The position numbers were made by a program, and so were the translations under genes. The notes beneath the pieces are model-generated. The model saw only the letters and a list, made by a program, of their open reading frames with translations, was not told the origin of the DNA and did not search any database. 25,435 bases of DNA. Origin: JAOUEA01 sp046732015 (GTDB taxonomy: Bacteria; Actinomycetota; UBA4738; HRBIN12). The DNA lies in NCBI GenBank assembly GCA_046732015.1, contig JBKPMF010000112.1:1-25435 (forward strand). The letters are read 5' to 3'. Positions 1 through 8,045 of this stretch are shown piece by piece (within the stretch, counting starts at the first letter, position 1; the number at the start of each line of letters is the position of its first letter).

Positions 1-617
1 CCGTACAGCACCATCAAGGACCCCGCGTGTGCCTCCAGCGACGTCGAAGTCACCAGCTCGTCGGTCCTGGCCAGGCCGACGCACATCACGTCGACGCTCG
101 GGTTGGCCGAATGGGGTTCGGCGAACCGGATCTCGCCCCCCACGGTGGGTACGCCGATGCAGTTGCCGTAGCCCCCGATGCCAGCCACGACGCCCTGCAG
201 CAACCAGCGGTTCCGCGCCTCGGTGAGCGGGCCGAACATCAGGGGATCGAGCAGCGCCACGGGGCGGGCGCCCATCGAGATGATGTCGCGGACGATGCCC
301 CCCACGCCGGTGGCCGCACCCTGGTAGGGCTCGATCGCGCTGGGGTGGGAATGCGATTCCATCTTGAACACCGCCGCCCAGCCATCGCCCACATCGACCG
401 CGCCGGCGTCCTGGCCGGGGCCGACGAGCACCGCGGGACCGTCGGTGGGGAGGGTCTTCAGATGGATCTTCGAGCTCTTGTAGGAGCAGTGCTCGGACCA
501 CATCGCGCCGTACATCGCCAGTTCGGCGGGCCGGGGATCACGGCCGAGCGTGTCGCGGATCCGGTCGAATTCGTCGTCCTTGAGGCCCAGCGTGCGGTGG
601 AGCGGTTCCTGGGTCAC
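1..617 (-). CDS. purL: Phosphoribosylformylglycinamidine synthase subunit PurL (5' part, runs off window)
   Basis: N-terminal 205 codons of the large subunit of FGAM synthase, which makes FGAM from FGAR, ATP and ammonia in purine synthesis. Reading the minus strand from a GTG at 617 gives VTQEPLHRTLGLKDDEFDRI, then the family motif WSEHCSYKSSK near residue 40, then KMESHSHPSAIEPYQGAATG and GGIVRDIISMGARP, followed by GGYGNCIGVPTVGGE. These are typical of the small (about 750 residue) PurL that works with separate PurS and PurQ, both encoded just upstream. The start lies 2 bases after the purQ stop, consistent with translational coupling. The rest of the gene is outside the window. The identification is secure. 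The GTG start is the only one close to the purQ stop. Confidence 0.96.
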   Translation of the reverse strand, partial: MTQEPLHRTLGLKDDEFDRIRDTLGRDPRPAELAMYGAMWSEHCSYKSSKIHLKTLPTDGPAVLVGPGQDAGAVDVGDGWAAVFKMESHSHPSAIEPYQGAATGVGGIVRDIISMGARPVALLDPLMFGPLTEARNRWLLQGVVAGIGGYGNCIGVPTVGGEIRFAEPHSANPSVDVMCVGLARTDELVTSTSLEAHAGSLMVLY

Positions 618-619
618 GC

Positions 620-1336
620 TCACGCGCCCGCTCCCGCCAGCGCCCGGGCGAACAGCGAGGCGAAGAGCGGCTGTCCACCGGTGGGCCCGACGTCGGGATC
701 GACCGCGTGCTCGGGATGCGGCATGAGTCCCACGACGTTGCCCGCGGCGTTGCGCACGCCGGCGATGTGATCGGTGGATCCGTTGGGGTTGTGCTCGTCG
801 CCGGTGACCCCGTCGGCGTCGCAGTAGCGGAACACCACCAAGCCGTCGTCCTCGATCCGACGCAGGTCCTCTGCGCGCGCCACGAACTGTCCTTCGCCGT
901 GTTTCACCGGGATCTCGACGACCTCGCCCGGCGTCATCTCCGCCGTGACCGTCGTGGCCGAGGTCTCCACCCGCAGGTACACGTCGCGGCAGACGAAGCG
1001 CAGCGACCGGTTGCGGATCAGCGCGCCGGGCAGAAGCCCCGATTCGCACAGGATCTGGAAGCCGTTACAGATGCCGAGCACCGGCCCTCCACGCTCCGCG
1101 AACGCTTTGACCTCGTCCAGGATCGGCGCATGTCCGGCGATGGCGCCGCATCGCAGGTAGTCGCCGTAGCTGAACCCACCCGGCAGCACGACCGCGTCGA
1201 CCTCGTGCAGATCGTGGTCGGCGTGCCACAACGCCACGCCTACCCCGCCCATCTGATCGACGGCGCGCAACGCGTCGCGATCGTCCAACGAACCGGGGAA
1301 CGTGATCACGCCGACGCGGGGGGCCTCGATGGTCAT
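620..1336 (-). CDS. purQ: Phosphoribosylformylglycinamidine synthase glutaminase subunit PurQ
   Basis: Class I glutamine amidotransferase subunit that supplies ammonia to PurL in the FGAM synthase complex (cytosolic). The 238-residue protein is full length for the family. Visible motifs are GVITFPGSLDDRDA at the N terminus, the oxyanion segment FSYGDYLRCGAIA, the nucleophile-elbow cysteine in GICNGFQIL (about residue 95), and the His/Glu pair in MPHPEHAVD near the C terminus. The ATG overlaps the purS stop by 4 bases (ATGA), and purL follows after 2 bases. The three small-type FGAM synthase genes are thus contiguous in the order S-Q-L, as in many Gram-positive bacteria. Confidence 0.97.
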   Translation of the reverse strand: MTIEAPRVGVITFPGSLDDRDALRAVDQMGGVGVALWHADHDLHEVDAVVLPGGFSYGDYLRCGAIAGHAPILDEVKAFAERGGPVLGICNGFQILCESGLLPGALIRNRSLRFVCRDVYLRVETSATTVTAEMTPGEVVEIPVKHGEGQFVARAEDLRRIEDDGLVVFRYCDADGVTGDEHNPNGSTDHIAGVRNAAGNVVGLMPHPEHAVDPDVGPTGGQPLFASLFARALAGAGA

Positions 1337-1599
1337 GCCCGTTCGGTGCTCCCCTGGGTCTCCAGGATGCGGAAGTCCTCGATCACGGGATTGGACAGCA
1401 GCTGCTTCGCGATCTCAGCGACCTGGTCGCGAGCTTCGTCTTCGTTCGGGGCCTCGACATCCAACCGGATGTGACGCCCCACGTGCACCCCCGACACGTT
1501 CGTCCACCCCATGGCGGGTAACGAGGCTTCCACCGCCTTGCCGGCAGGATCGGCGAGCCCGGCCTTCAGCGTCACCAGCACCTCGAACGTGCATCTCAT
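1333..1599 (-). CDS. purS: Phosphoribosylformylglycinamidine synthase subunit PurS
   Basis: Small subunit (88 residues) that bridges PurL and PurQ and helps pass ammonia between them. The chosen ATG at 1599 gives MRCTFEVLVTLKAGLADPAG, the normal PurS beginning. The segment DPAGKAVEASLPAMGW and the C-terminal LLSNPVIEDFRI are characteristic of the family. A longer reading frame extends upstream to 1659 but lies inside purC and is not homologous, so the shorter start is preferred. The start overlaps the purC stop by 4 bases (ATGA), and the stop overlaps the purQ start in the same way. Confidence 0.95.
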   Translation of the reverse strand: MRCTFEVLVTLKAGLADPAGKAVEASLPAMGWTNVSGVHVGRHIRLDVEAPNEDEARDQVAEIAKQLLSNPVIEDFRILETQGSTERA

Positions 1600-2516
1600 G
1601 CCTGCTCCCCTTCTCGCTCCCCGTTCCCTTGGCCCGTCCGCGCCAGGTAGCCAGGCCACGACTCGCCCGTCACCCGTTCGTAGGCCTCGCGGTACTTCGC
1701 GGCGGTCTTCTCGATCACGTCGGCAGGTAGGTTCGGTGGCGGCGGCTCACGGTCCCAGCCACTCGCATCCAGCCAGTCACGCACGAACTGCTTGTCGAAG
1801 CTGGGCTGCGCGCGGCCCGGTTCGTAGCCGTCGAGCGGCCAGAAGCGGGACGAATCCGGCGTGCCCACCTCGTCGATCAGGAGCAGTTCGCCGCCGGCGA
1901 ACCCGAACTCGATCTTCGTGTCCGCCACGATGATGCCGCGTTCGAGGGCCACCTGGGCGATGCGGTCGTAGATGCCGACGGTGAGCTCGCGCAGGCGTTC
2001 GGCGAGGCCCCGCCCAACCAGATCCGACATCTGGTCGAAGGTCAGCGGCAGGTCGTGGCCCGTCTCGGCCTTCGTGGTGGGCGTGAAGATCGGCTCGGGC
2101 AACCGGTCGGATTCCCGAAGGCCGGCCGGCAGCGCGACGCCGCACACGGAGCCGCCCTCACGGTACTGCGCCCACCCCGATCCGCTGAGGAACCCGCGGG
2201 CGACGCATTCCACCGGGATCACCGAGGCGCGCTCCACCACGATCGAACGGCCCGCGAGGTCGGGATCGTTCGTGAACGGCGGTGGGAACCCCGACGGATC
2301 GGCGGTCCGCACGTGGTTGGCCACCAGGTCCGTCGTGCGCTGGAACCAGAACAGCGAGCACGCGGTCAACACCCTCCCCTTGTCGGGGACGGGCTCGGGC
2401 AGCACGACGTCGAAGGCGCTGAGGCGATCGGTGGCGACCAGGAGCAGGGCGCCGGGTCCGGCGTCGTAGACATCGCGGACCTTGCCTCGGGCGCGCAGGC
2501 CGCCGGCGGCGTTCAC
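1596..2516 (-). CDS. purC: Phosphoribosylaminoimidazole-succinocarboxamide synthase (SAICAR synthetase)
   Basis: Joins CAIR and aspartate with ATP to give SAICAR. The 306-residue protein is of the longer type seen in fungi and many actinobacteria rather than the short E. coli type. Motifs include GKVRDVYDAG (residues 10-19), the nucleotide-binding region TDRLSAFDVVLPEPVPDKG, RSIVVERASVIPVECVARGF, FTPTTKAETGHD, and IIVADTKIEFGF followed by LLIDEVGTPDSSRFW. The GTG start at 2516 overlaps the purB stop (GTGA). The C-terminal tail is rich in E, G and Q and overlaps the purS start. Nothing essential appears to be missing. Confidence 0.97.
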   Translation of the reverse strand: MNAAGGLRARGKVRDVYDAGPGALLLVATDRLSAFDVVLPEPVPDKGRVLTACSLFWFQRTTDLVANHVRTADPSGFPPPFTNDPDLAGRSIVVERASVIPVECVARGFLSGSGWAQYREGGSVCGVALPAGLRESDRLPEPIFTPTTKAETGHDLPLTFDQMSDLVGRGLAERLRELTVGIYDRIAQVALERGIIVADTKIEFGFAGGELLLIDEVGTPDSSRFWPLDGYEPGRAQPSFDKQFVRDWLDASGWDREPPPPNLPADVIEKTAAKYREAYERVTGESWPGYLARTGQGNGEREGEQA

Positions 2517-3832
2517 GACGGCGTCCCGTCCGAGACCTGCAGCTTCTCCAAGGCATCGAACACACCACCGAGGTTGCGCAGGAACCGCTGCGGATCGAAC
2601 AGCGCCTCCAGCCCGTCGTCGCCCAGCGCCTCCCGAACCAGCTGGTCGGCCTCCAGCGCCTCACGGAAGCTGGCGCCCTCATCCCAGGCCGAGGCGGCGG
2701 CGCCCTGCACGGCGCGGTAGGCGTCGTCGCGAGACCACCCGGCCTCGACCAGGGCGAGCAGCGCCGACTGGCTGAACGCGATCCCCCCATGACTCATCAC
2801 GTTGCGGAGCATCGCGTCCGGGAACACGATCATGCCCTTCAGCACCCACGCGGCGTCGGCGAGCATGAAATCCAACAGCCCTGTGGCGTCGGGCACGACG
2901 ATGCGCTCGGCCGACGAGTGCGAGATATCGCGTTCGTGCCAGAGCGCGACGTTCTCCAGCGCCACCTGCGCGTGCCCGCGCACGACGCGCGCCAGCCCGC
3001 TGATGCGCTCGCACACCACAGGGTTCCGCTTGTGGGGCATGGCACTCGACCCCTTCTGCCCCGTGGCGAACGGCTCCTGGACCTCGCGGACCTCGGTGCG
3101 CGCCAGGTGCCGGATCTCGGTCGCCACCTTGTCCAGGGTGGAGGCCACGATCGCCAGCGTCGTGACGAACTCGGCGTGTCGGTCGCGCTGGATCACCTGG
3201 GTGCTGGCGTCCTCGGCGCGAAGACCCAGCCGGGCGCACACCAGTTCCTCGATGCGAGGATCGACGGCGGCGTAGGAGCCCACGACGCCGCTGATCGCAC
3301 CCACGCTCACGGTCTCGCGGGCCCGTCGCAGCCGTTCGCGGTCGCGGTCGAGTTCGAACGCCCAGACCGCCAGCTTGTGCCCGAACGAGGTGGGCTCGGC
3401 ATGCACGCCGTGCGAGCGACCCATGATCGGCGTGTCGCGGTAGGCCAGGGCCTGACGTTTCACCACGGCGAGCAGGTGCTCGAGCTTGACCAGCAGGATG
3501 TCGGCGGCGTCACGGAGCTGCAGGGCGAACCCGGTGTCGAGCACGTCCGAAGACGTGAGGCCGAAATGGATCCACCGTCCCTCCGAACCGATCGAGGACG
3601 CCACCACGTCGACGAACGCCGCGATGTCGTGCCGGGTGAGCTGCTCCCGCTCCGACACCGCTTCCACGGTGAACGACGCGCGCGCCCGGCAGGCGGCCGC
3701 GTCCTCGGCGGGGATCGTGCCCAGCTCGGCCCAGGCCTCGACGGCGAGGAGCTCGATCTCGAGCCAGGATGCCAGCCGCCGTTCGTCCGACCAGACCGCG
3801 GCCATCTCCGGCAGGCTGTACCGCGGGATCAC
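2513..3832 (-). CDS. purB: Adenylosuccinate lyase
   Basis: Cleaves SAICAR to AICAR plus fumarate, and adenylosuccinate to AMP plus fumarate. The 439-residue protein belongs to the fumarase/aspartase superfamily. It begins with the family pattern IPRYSLPEMAAVWSDERR, carries the histidine segment GRSHGVHAEPTSFG and the flexible signature loop SSAMPHKRNPV (about residues 260-270). The reading frame extends upstream to 3871, but a GTG at 3832 fits the homologous N terminus and forms a GTGA overlap with the purE stop, so it was chosen. It sits between purE and purC, so successive pathway steps are adjacent. Confidence 0.96.
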   Translation of the reverse strand: MIPRYSLPEMAAVWSDERRLASWLEIELLAVEAWAELGTIPAEDAAACRARASFTVEAVSEREQLTRHDIAAFVDVVASSIGSEGRWIHFGLTSSDVLDTGFALQLRDAADILLVKLEHLLAVVKRQALAYRDTPIMGRSHGVHAEPTSFGHKLAVWAFELDRDRERLRRARETVSVGAISGVVGSYAAVDPRIEELVCARLGLRAEDASTQVIQRDRHAEFVTTLAIVASTLDKVATEIRHLARTEVREVQEPFATGQKGSSAMPHKRNPVVCERISGLARVVRGHAQVALENVALWHERDISHSSAERIVVPDATGLLDFMLADAAWVLKGMIVFPDAMLRNVMSHGGIAFSQSALLALVEAGWSRDDAYRAVQGAAASAWDEGASFREALEADQLVREALGDDGLEALFDPQRFLRNLGGVFDALEKLQVSDGTPS

Positions 3833-4305
3833 AGCTTGAGGCCCTCCGCGAGGTCGTCCTTGAACCGCCACAGCGCCGCCTGCACCTCGGGGTCGGACAC
3901 CCCGATGATCTGGGCAGCCAATACCGCCGCATTGACGGAGGACTCGACGCCGACCGTGGCGACGGGGACCCCGGTGGGCATCTGGGCGGTGATCGCGAGC
4001 GCTTCGTTGCCCACCATCTGCGGCGCCGTGGCTATCGGCACGCCGATCACCGGGAGCACCGTGCGGGCTGCGACCGCCGCGGCCAGGTGGCCCGACAGCC
4101 CGGTGGAGCAGATGATGACCTTCAGGCCACGATCGAACGCGGTCCTGGCGTACTCGTCCACCAGATCGGGGTTGCGGGACGAGGACATGATCCGGATCTC
4201 GTGGCCGACCCCGAACTTCTCCAGGATGAGCCCGGCCTGCCGCATCGTGCTGAGCTCGGACGGCGACGCCGCGAGCACCCCCACGCGCGTGGTTTCGTCG
4301 GTCAC
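3829..4305 (-). CDS. purE: Atypical PurE-like protein (AIR carboxylase / N5-CAIR mutase family)
   Basis: 158-residue member of the PurE family, which carboxylates AIR to CAIR directly or rearranges N5-CAIR. The fold signature is clear: GVLAASPSELSTM at the N terminus, SSSRNPD at about residues 42-48, a GHLAAAVAARTVLPVIGVP stretch, then QMPTGVPVATVGV and NAAVLAAQIIG. The active-site motifs differ from textbook PurE. The usual GSxSD reads ASPSE, and SAHR reads SSSR, so the conserved catalytic histidine is a serine. The GAAHLPG loop reads LSGHLAA. No purK is seen in the window. Its position between purD and purB with GTGA overlaps suggests it performs this pathway step, but the activity is inferred. 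The GTG start is preceded by GGAGGG. Confidence 0.85.
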   Translation of the reverse strand: MTDETTRVGVLAASPSELSTMRQAGLILEKFGVGHEIRIMSSSRNPDLVDEYARTAFDRGLKVIICSTGLSGHLAAAVAARTVLPVIGVPIATAPQMVGNEALAITAQMPTGVPVATVGVESSVNAAVLAAQIIGVSDPEVQAALWRFKDDLAEGLKL

Positions 4306-5582
4306 GTTCCCTCCCTGTGCGTCGCCGCCGCCTGGGCGATATCCGTTCGCGTGGTCATGCCCTCGAACGAGACGCGCGCCATCGCCGCATAGGCGTGGTC
4401 GCGGGCCTCCCCGATCGAGGCGCCGGTTCCGGTGACGGACAGCACGCGTCCTCCCGCCGTCACCACTCTACCGTCGGCCTGCGCGGTGCCGGCATGGAAG
4501 ACGATGGCGCCGGGAACCTCGCCTGCGTCGTCCAGCCCTTCGATGGTGACGCCGGTCTCATACGAGCCCGGGTAGCCCCCGCTCGCCGCGACCACGGTGA
4601 CCGCGGCGTCGGCGCCCATGACCACCTCGACCTCACCCGGGCGGTCGGTGGCGACCGCCATCAGGAGGGTCGCGAGGTCGCCGGCGAGCCTCGGCACGAT
4701 CACCTCGGTCTCGGGATCACCGAACCGGCAGTTGTACTCCAGCACTTTCGGCCCGGCGTCGGTGAGCATCACGCCGGTGTAGAGGAGTCCCGAGTACGCG
4801 ATGCCCATCGACCCCAGCGTCGCCACGGTCCGCTCGGCGATGTCCTCGATCGAGCGTTCCGTCGCCTGGTCGACGAACGGCAGCGGCGAGTAGGCGCCCA
4901 TGCCCCCGGTGTTGGGGCCCGTGTCGCCGTCGCCGATCCGCTTGAAGTCCTGCGAGAGCCCCAGGTGCACGACCCGTCCGCCGACCACCAGCGCGAACGA
5001 GCTCACCTCCGGCCCTTCGAGCAACTCCTCCACCACGACGGTCTCGCCCGCCTCGCCGAAGGCACCGCCCTCGACACAGTCGCGGATCGCCTCCTCGGCC
5101 ACCGAGGGCTCCAGAGCCACCGTGACGCCCTTGCCGGCCGCGAGTCCGTCGGCCTTCACGACCGCGCGGCCCCCGAGTTCGCGGACGAACGCCACCGCGG
5201 ATCCCACCTCGGTGAACGTTCCCGCCCGAGCGGTGGGGATGGCACCGGCCTCCATCACTCGCTTCGACCACGCTTTCGAACCCTCCAGCCGCGCGGCGTC
5301 GGCCCCGGGTCCGAAGACGGGGACACCCGTCGCGCGGACACGGTCGGCGAGCCCAGCCACCAGGGGAGCTTCGGGGCCGACCACGGCGAGCTCCGGGGCG
5401 AGTTGGTCAACCAGCTTGACCATCTGCTCGACGTCATCGGCCGCCACGTCGTGACAGGTGGCGAGCTGCGCGATGCCGGCGTTCCCGGGAGCGACATGCA
5501 GCTCGGTGACCAGCGGGCTCCGCGCCAGCCCCCACGCGAGGGCGTGTTCCCGGCCCCCTCCGCCGACGACGAGGACCTTCAC
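4302..5582 (-). CDS. purD: Phosphoribosylamine-glycine ligase (GAR synthetase)
   Basis: ATP-grasp enzyme joining phosphoribosylamine and glycine (GAR formation). The 426 residues match the family length. MKVLVVGGGGREHALAW is the canonical N terminus, followed by HVAPGNAGI, VGPEAPLVAGLADR, LEGSKAWSKRVMEAGAIPTA, VVKADGLAAGKGV (ATP-grasp lysine region), FGEAGETVVVEELLEGPEVS, GPNTGGMGAYSP and LEYNCRFGDPETE (metal ligands). The GTG start is 7 bases after the purA stop, and the stop overlaps the start of purE. The protein looks complete and unremarkable. Confidence 0.97.
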   Translation of the reverse strand: MKVLVVGGGGREHALAWGLARSPLVTELHVAPGNAGIAQLATCHDVAADDVEQMVKLVDQLAPELAVVGPEAPLVAGLADRVRATGVPVFGPGADAARLEGSKAWSKRVMEAGAIPTARAGTFTEVGSAVAFVRELGGRAVVKADGLAAGKGVTVALEPSVAEEAIRDCVEGGAFGEAGETVVVEELLEGPEVSSFALVVGGRVVHLGLSQDFKRIGDGDTGPNTGGMGAYSPLPFVDQATERSIEDIAERTVATLGSMGIAYSGLLYTGVMLTDAGPKVLEYNCRFGDPETEVIVPRLAGDLATLLMAVATDRPGEVEVVMGADAAVTVVAASGGYPGSYETGVTIEGLDDAGEVPGAIVFHAGTAQADGRVVTAGGRVLSVTGTGASIGEARDHAYAAMARVSFEGMTTRTDIAQAAATHREGT

Positions 5583-5589
5583 GCGCCGC

Positions 5590-6864
5590 TCACCCGACGG
5601 GCAGGCTCTGTTCGCGAGCGGGGCCCACGCTGACCACGCTGACCGGGACGCCGACCAGCTCTTCCATGCGACGCACGTAGGCCTGGGCCTGCTTGGGCAG
5701 GTCCTCGAACGACTGGCATTCGTCGATCTCTTCCTGCCAGCCCTCGAGCTCCTCGTAGATCGGGCTGGCGTCGTGGAAGACCGACTGGTGGGGCGGCATG
5801 TCGTCGAAGCTCTGACCGTAGGCGCGGTAGCCGGTGCAGATCTTCACGGTCTCCAGGCCGCTCAACACATCCAGCTTCGTGACCAGCAGCTCGGTGAGCC
5901 CGTTGAGCCGTGCCGCGTACCGGCCGAGGCACGAGTCGAACCATCCGCAGCGGCGCTGGCGGCCGGTGACCGTGCCGAACTCCTTGCCCCTGGTGCCGAG
6001 GCGCTCGCCCACGTCGTCCAGCAGCTCGGTGGGGAACGGACCCGCACCGACACGCGTGATGTAGGCCTTCATGATGCCCACGATGCGTTCGGCCCATCCC
6101 GGTCCGATGCCGGCGCTGGCGAAGGCGCTGCCGGCCACCGGGTTCGACGAGGTGACGAACGGATACGTGCCGTGATCGAGGTCCAACAGCACGCCCTGCG
6201 CGCCTTCGAACATCACGTGCTTGCCGTCCTCGAGCGCGCGGTAGAGCAGCGCTGACGTGTCGACCACCATCGGCTGGATGCGCTCGGCCAGCCCCATGTA
6301 CTCATCGACGATGCGCTCGGGATCGAGCGGCAGCCGGTTGTAGATCTTCGTCAGGATCAGGTTCTTCTCGCGCAGGACCACCTCGAGCTTCTCCCGGAAG
6401 ATCTTCTCGTCGAACAGGTCCTGGATGCGCAGCCCGATCCGGGCGGCCTTGTCACCGTAGGCGGGGCCGATGCCGCGTTTCGTGGTGCCGAGGGCGTTCT
6501 TGCCGAGGAACCGTTCGGTGACCTTCTCCAACTCCAGGTGGTAGGGCATGATCATGTGCGCGTTCCCGCTCACGACCAGCCTCGAGACGTCGACGCCGGT
6601 TTCGCGGACGGCGTCCATCTCCTTCAACAGGTGGCGCGGATCCACCACGACGCCGCCGGCGATCACCGACGTGATGTGGGGGTAGAGGATGCCCGAGGGG
6701 ATCAGCTGGAGCTTCAACAGCCGGCCCTCAGCGATCACCGTGTGACCGGCGTTGTTGCCGCCCTGATATCGGACGACGAAGTCCATCCCGTCCGCGAGGT
6801 AGTCGACCGCCTTGCCCTTGCCCTCGTCTCCCCATTGGGTCCCGAGCACGATGGAGGCAGGCAT
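5590..6864 (-). CDS. purA: Adenylosuccinate synthetase
   Basis: GTP-dependent enzyme converting IMP and aspartate to adenylosuccinate, the first committed step to AMP. The 424-residue protein starts with MPASIVLGTQWGDEGKGKAV, containing the GDEGKGK P-loop. It continues with GGNNAGHTV, TTKRGIGPAYGDKAAR, FEGAQGVLLDLDHGTYPFVTSSNP, and the GTP/aspartate region GTVTGRQRRCGWFD and KLDVLSG. It is the first gene of the purine operon. No Shine-Dalgarno sequence is visible before the ATG. A TAGACT -10-like hexamer lies only 9 bases upstream, so the message may be leaderless or nearly so. Confidence 0.97.
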   Translation of the reverse strand: MPASIVLGTQWGDEGKGKAVDYLADGMDFVVRYQGGNNAGHTVIAEGRLLKLQLIPSGILYPHITSVIAGGVVVDPRHLLKEMDAVRETGVDVSRLVVSGNAHMIMPYHLELEKVTERFLGKNALGTTKRGIGPAYGDKAARIGLRIQDLFDEKIFREKLEVVLREKNLILTKIYNRLPLDPERIVDEYMGLAERIQPMVVDTSALLYRALEDGKHVMFEGAQGVLLDLDHGTYPFVTSSNPVAGSAFASAGIGPGWAERIVGIMKAYITRVGAGPFPTELLDDVGERLGTRGKEFGTVTGRQRRCGWFDSCLGRYAARLNGLTELLVTKLDVLSGLETVKICTGYRAYGQSFDDMPPHQSVFHDASPIYEELEGWQEEIDECQSFEDLPKQAQAYVRRMEELVGVPVSVVSVGPAREQSLPVG

Positions 6865-6870
6865 GAGGCC

Positions 6871-6909
6871 CGTAGTCTACCGAGCGGGCACGGCCCTCCA
6901 CCTCCGACG
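6871..6909. promoter_or_regulatory. Divergent promoter region between purA and the winged-helix gene
   Basis: The 45 bases between the two start codons contain the small palindrome GTAGTCTAC at 6872-6880. It reads TAGACT on the minus strand (6874-6879, 9 bases from the purA ATG) and TAGTCT on the plus strand (6873-6878, 31 bases from the plus-strand ATG). Both fit the actinobacterial TAnnnT -10 pattern. No convincing -35 is seen for either. Neither gene has a good Shine-Dalgarno sequence. Assignment is by eye. Confidence 0.45.
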
Positions 6910-7950
6910 ATGCGAACCCTCACCCACCGCGACCTGAACCGGGCACTGCTCGCCCGCCAAGGGCTCCTGGAGCGCTTCGAGCGGCCGCTGCCCCGGTTCA
7001 TCGAGAGCGTCGGCGGCCTCCAGACGCAGTACGCGCCCAGCGGCTACATCGGGACCTGGTCGCGCCTGGGGGGGTTCGAGCGCGGCGCGCTCACGCGTTC
7101 ATTGGAACGGGGCACGGTGGTGCAGGCCACCCTGATGCGCAGCACGATCCACATGGTCTCCCGACGCGATTACTGGCCGATCGTCATCGCCGTCCGGGAG
7201 CATCGGCGCCGTTGGTGGCTGCAGGCCACCCGTCATGCCACGAGCGAACGCGAACTCGAAGCCTGGGCCGATCGCATCCGGGCCGCGCTCGCCGACGGCC
7301 CCCAGCGCCGATCCGAACTGGTGAAGGAACTCGGCATGGACTCCACGACCTGGAACGGTGCCACGGGATGGCTCGATCTGGTCCGGGTGCCGCCGAGCGG
7401 AACCTGGGAGCGGCGCAGAGCCGACCTCTACGGGTTGGCGGAGGACTGGATCGGTCCCCCAGCTGCGGATCTCACCGCTGACGCCGGCCTCGAACTCCTG
7501 GTTCGGCGCTACCTCAACGCCTTCGGACCCGCCTCGCGCAAGGACGTCTCGAGCTTCACGGGTGTCCCGCTGCCCGCGGTGGATGCGGCGCTCGAGAGGA
7601 TCCGGATCGGGCGGTTCCTCAGCGAGGACGGCGAGATGCTGGTTGACCTCCCGGGTCGGCCGATCCCGGAAGCGGGCGTCCCCTTCCCGGTGCGGTTCCT
7701 GCCGACCTGGGATGCCACCCTGCTGGTCCACGCACGCCGAACCCTGATCCTGCCGGAGCACCACCGGGACCGGATCTTCCACGTCAAGATCCCGCAGTCG
7801 ATCGGGACCTTCTTGGTGGACGGCCAGGTCGCCGGCACCTGGCGCCACGACGACGACCGGGTCAGCATCGAGCCGTTCGAGCCGTTGCCGCGCCAGGTGC
7901 GGCGAGCCGTGGACGAGGAAGCGGATCGACTCACGGCGTTCATGGCCTGA
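6910..7950 (+). CDS. Winged-helix DNA-binding protein, AlkZ/YcaQ-like (HTH_42 family)
   Basis: 346 residues of the winged-helix family that includes the DNA glycosylases AlkZ and YcaQ, which remove bulky alkylated or cross-linked bases. It opens with MRTLTHRDLNRALLARQGLL. A GLQTQY segment at about residues 36-41 aligns with the QxQ catalytic motif of that family. ATLMRSTIHMVSRRDYW and the C-terminal DATLLVHARRTLILPEHHRD with GTFLVDGQVAGTW are typical. The ATG at 6910 was chosen because the upstream part of the frame overlaps antisense purA. Many members are biochemically uncharacterised, so glycosylase activity is inferred from family and motif only. It is a single gene with no cluster of resistance or biosynthetic genes nearby. 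Confidence 0.85.
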   Translation: MRTLTHRDLNRALLARQGLLERFERPLPRFIESVGGLQTQYAPSGYIGTWSRLGGFERGALTRSLERGTVVQATLMRSTIHMVSRRDYWPIVIAVREHRRRWWLQATRHATSERELEAWADRIRAALADGPQRRSELVKELGMDSTTWNGATGWLDLVRVPPSGTWERRRADLYGLAEDWIGPPAADLTADAGLELLVRRYLNAFGPASRKDVSSFTGVPLPAVDAALERIRIGRFLSEDGEMLVDLPGRPIPEAGVPFPVRFLPTWDATLLVHARRTLILPEHHRDRIFHVKIPQSIGTFLVDGQVAGTWRHDDDRVSIEPFEPLPRQVRRAVDEEADRLTAFMA

Positions 7951-7989
7951 GACGCGAAGCCCGAAACGCGAAGTCCCGAAGACGCGAAA
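7951..7989. repeat. Short imperfect tandem repeat of a CGCGAAG/CCCGAA unit
   Basis: Immediately after the winged-helix stop codon the sequence repeats a unit close to ACGCGAAG-CCCGAA three times (ACGCGAAGCCCGAA, ACGCGAAGTCCCGAA, ACGCGAAA). It lies next to the terminator hairpin. No function is apparent. Confidence 0.5.
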
Positions 7990-8015
7990 AGGACGGGCCC
8001 GAGGGGCCCGTCCTT
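7989..8015. terminator. Strong bidirectional terminator hairpin
   Basis: Perfect 12-bp inverted repeat AAGGACGGGCCC / GGGCCCGTCCTT with a 3-base GAG loop. It sits between two convergent genes, the winged-helix gene on plus and the M6 protease on minus. The ends are AA/TT rather than a long T run. Symmetry and position make a two-way terminator the simplest reading. Confidence 0.85.
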
Positions 8016-8045
8016 CCGCGGTGGTCTCGTTCGATGTCTGGGCCG

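Noticed and set aside
2789..4435. Long plus-strand open frame (about 548 codons) opposite purB and purE
   Set aside because: It is antisense to clear purB/purE coding sequence, has low-complexity His/Arg/Gly-rich translation and no recognisable motif. It is a GC-bias shadow.
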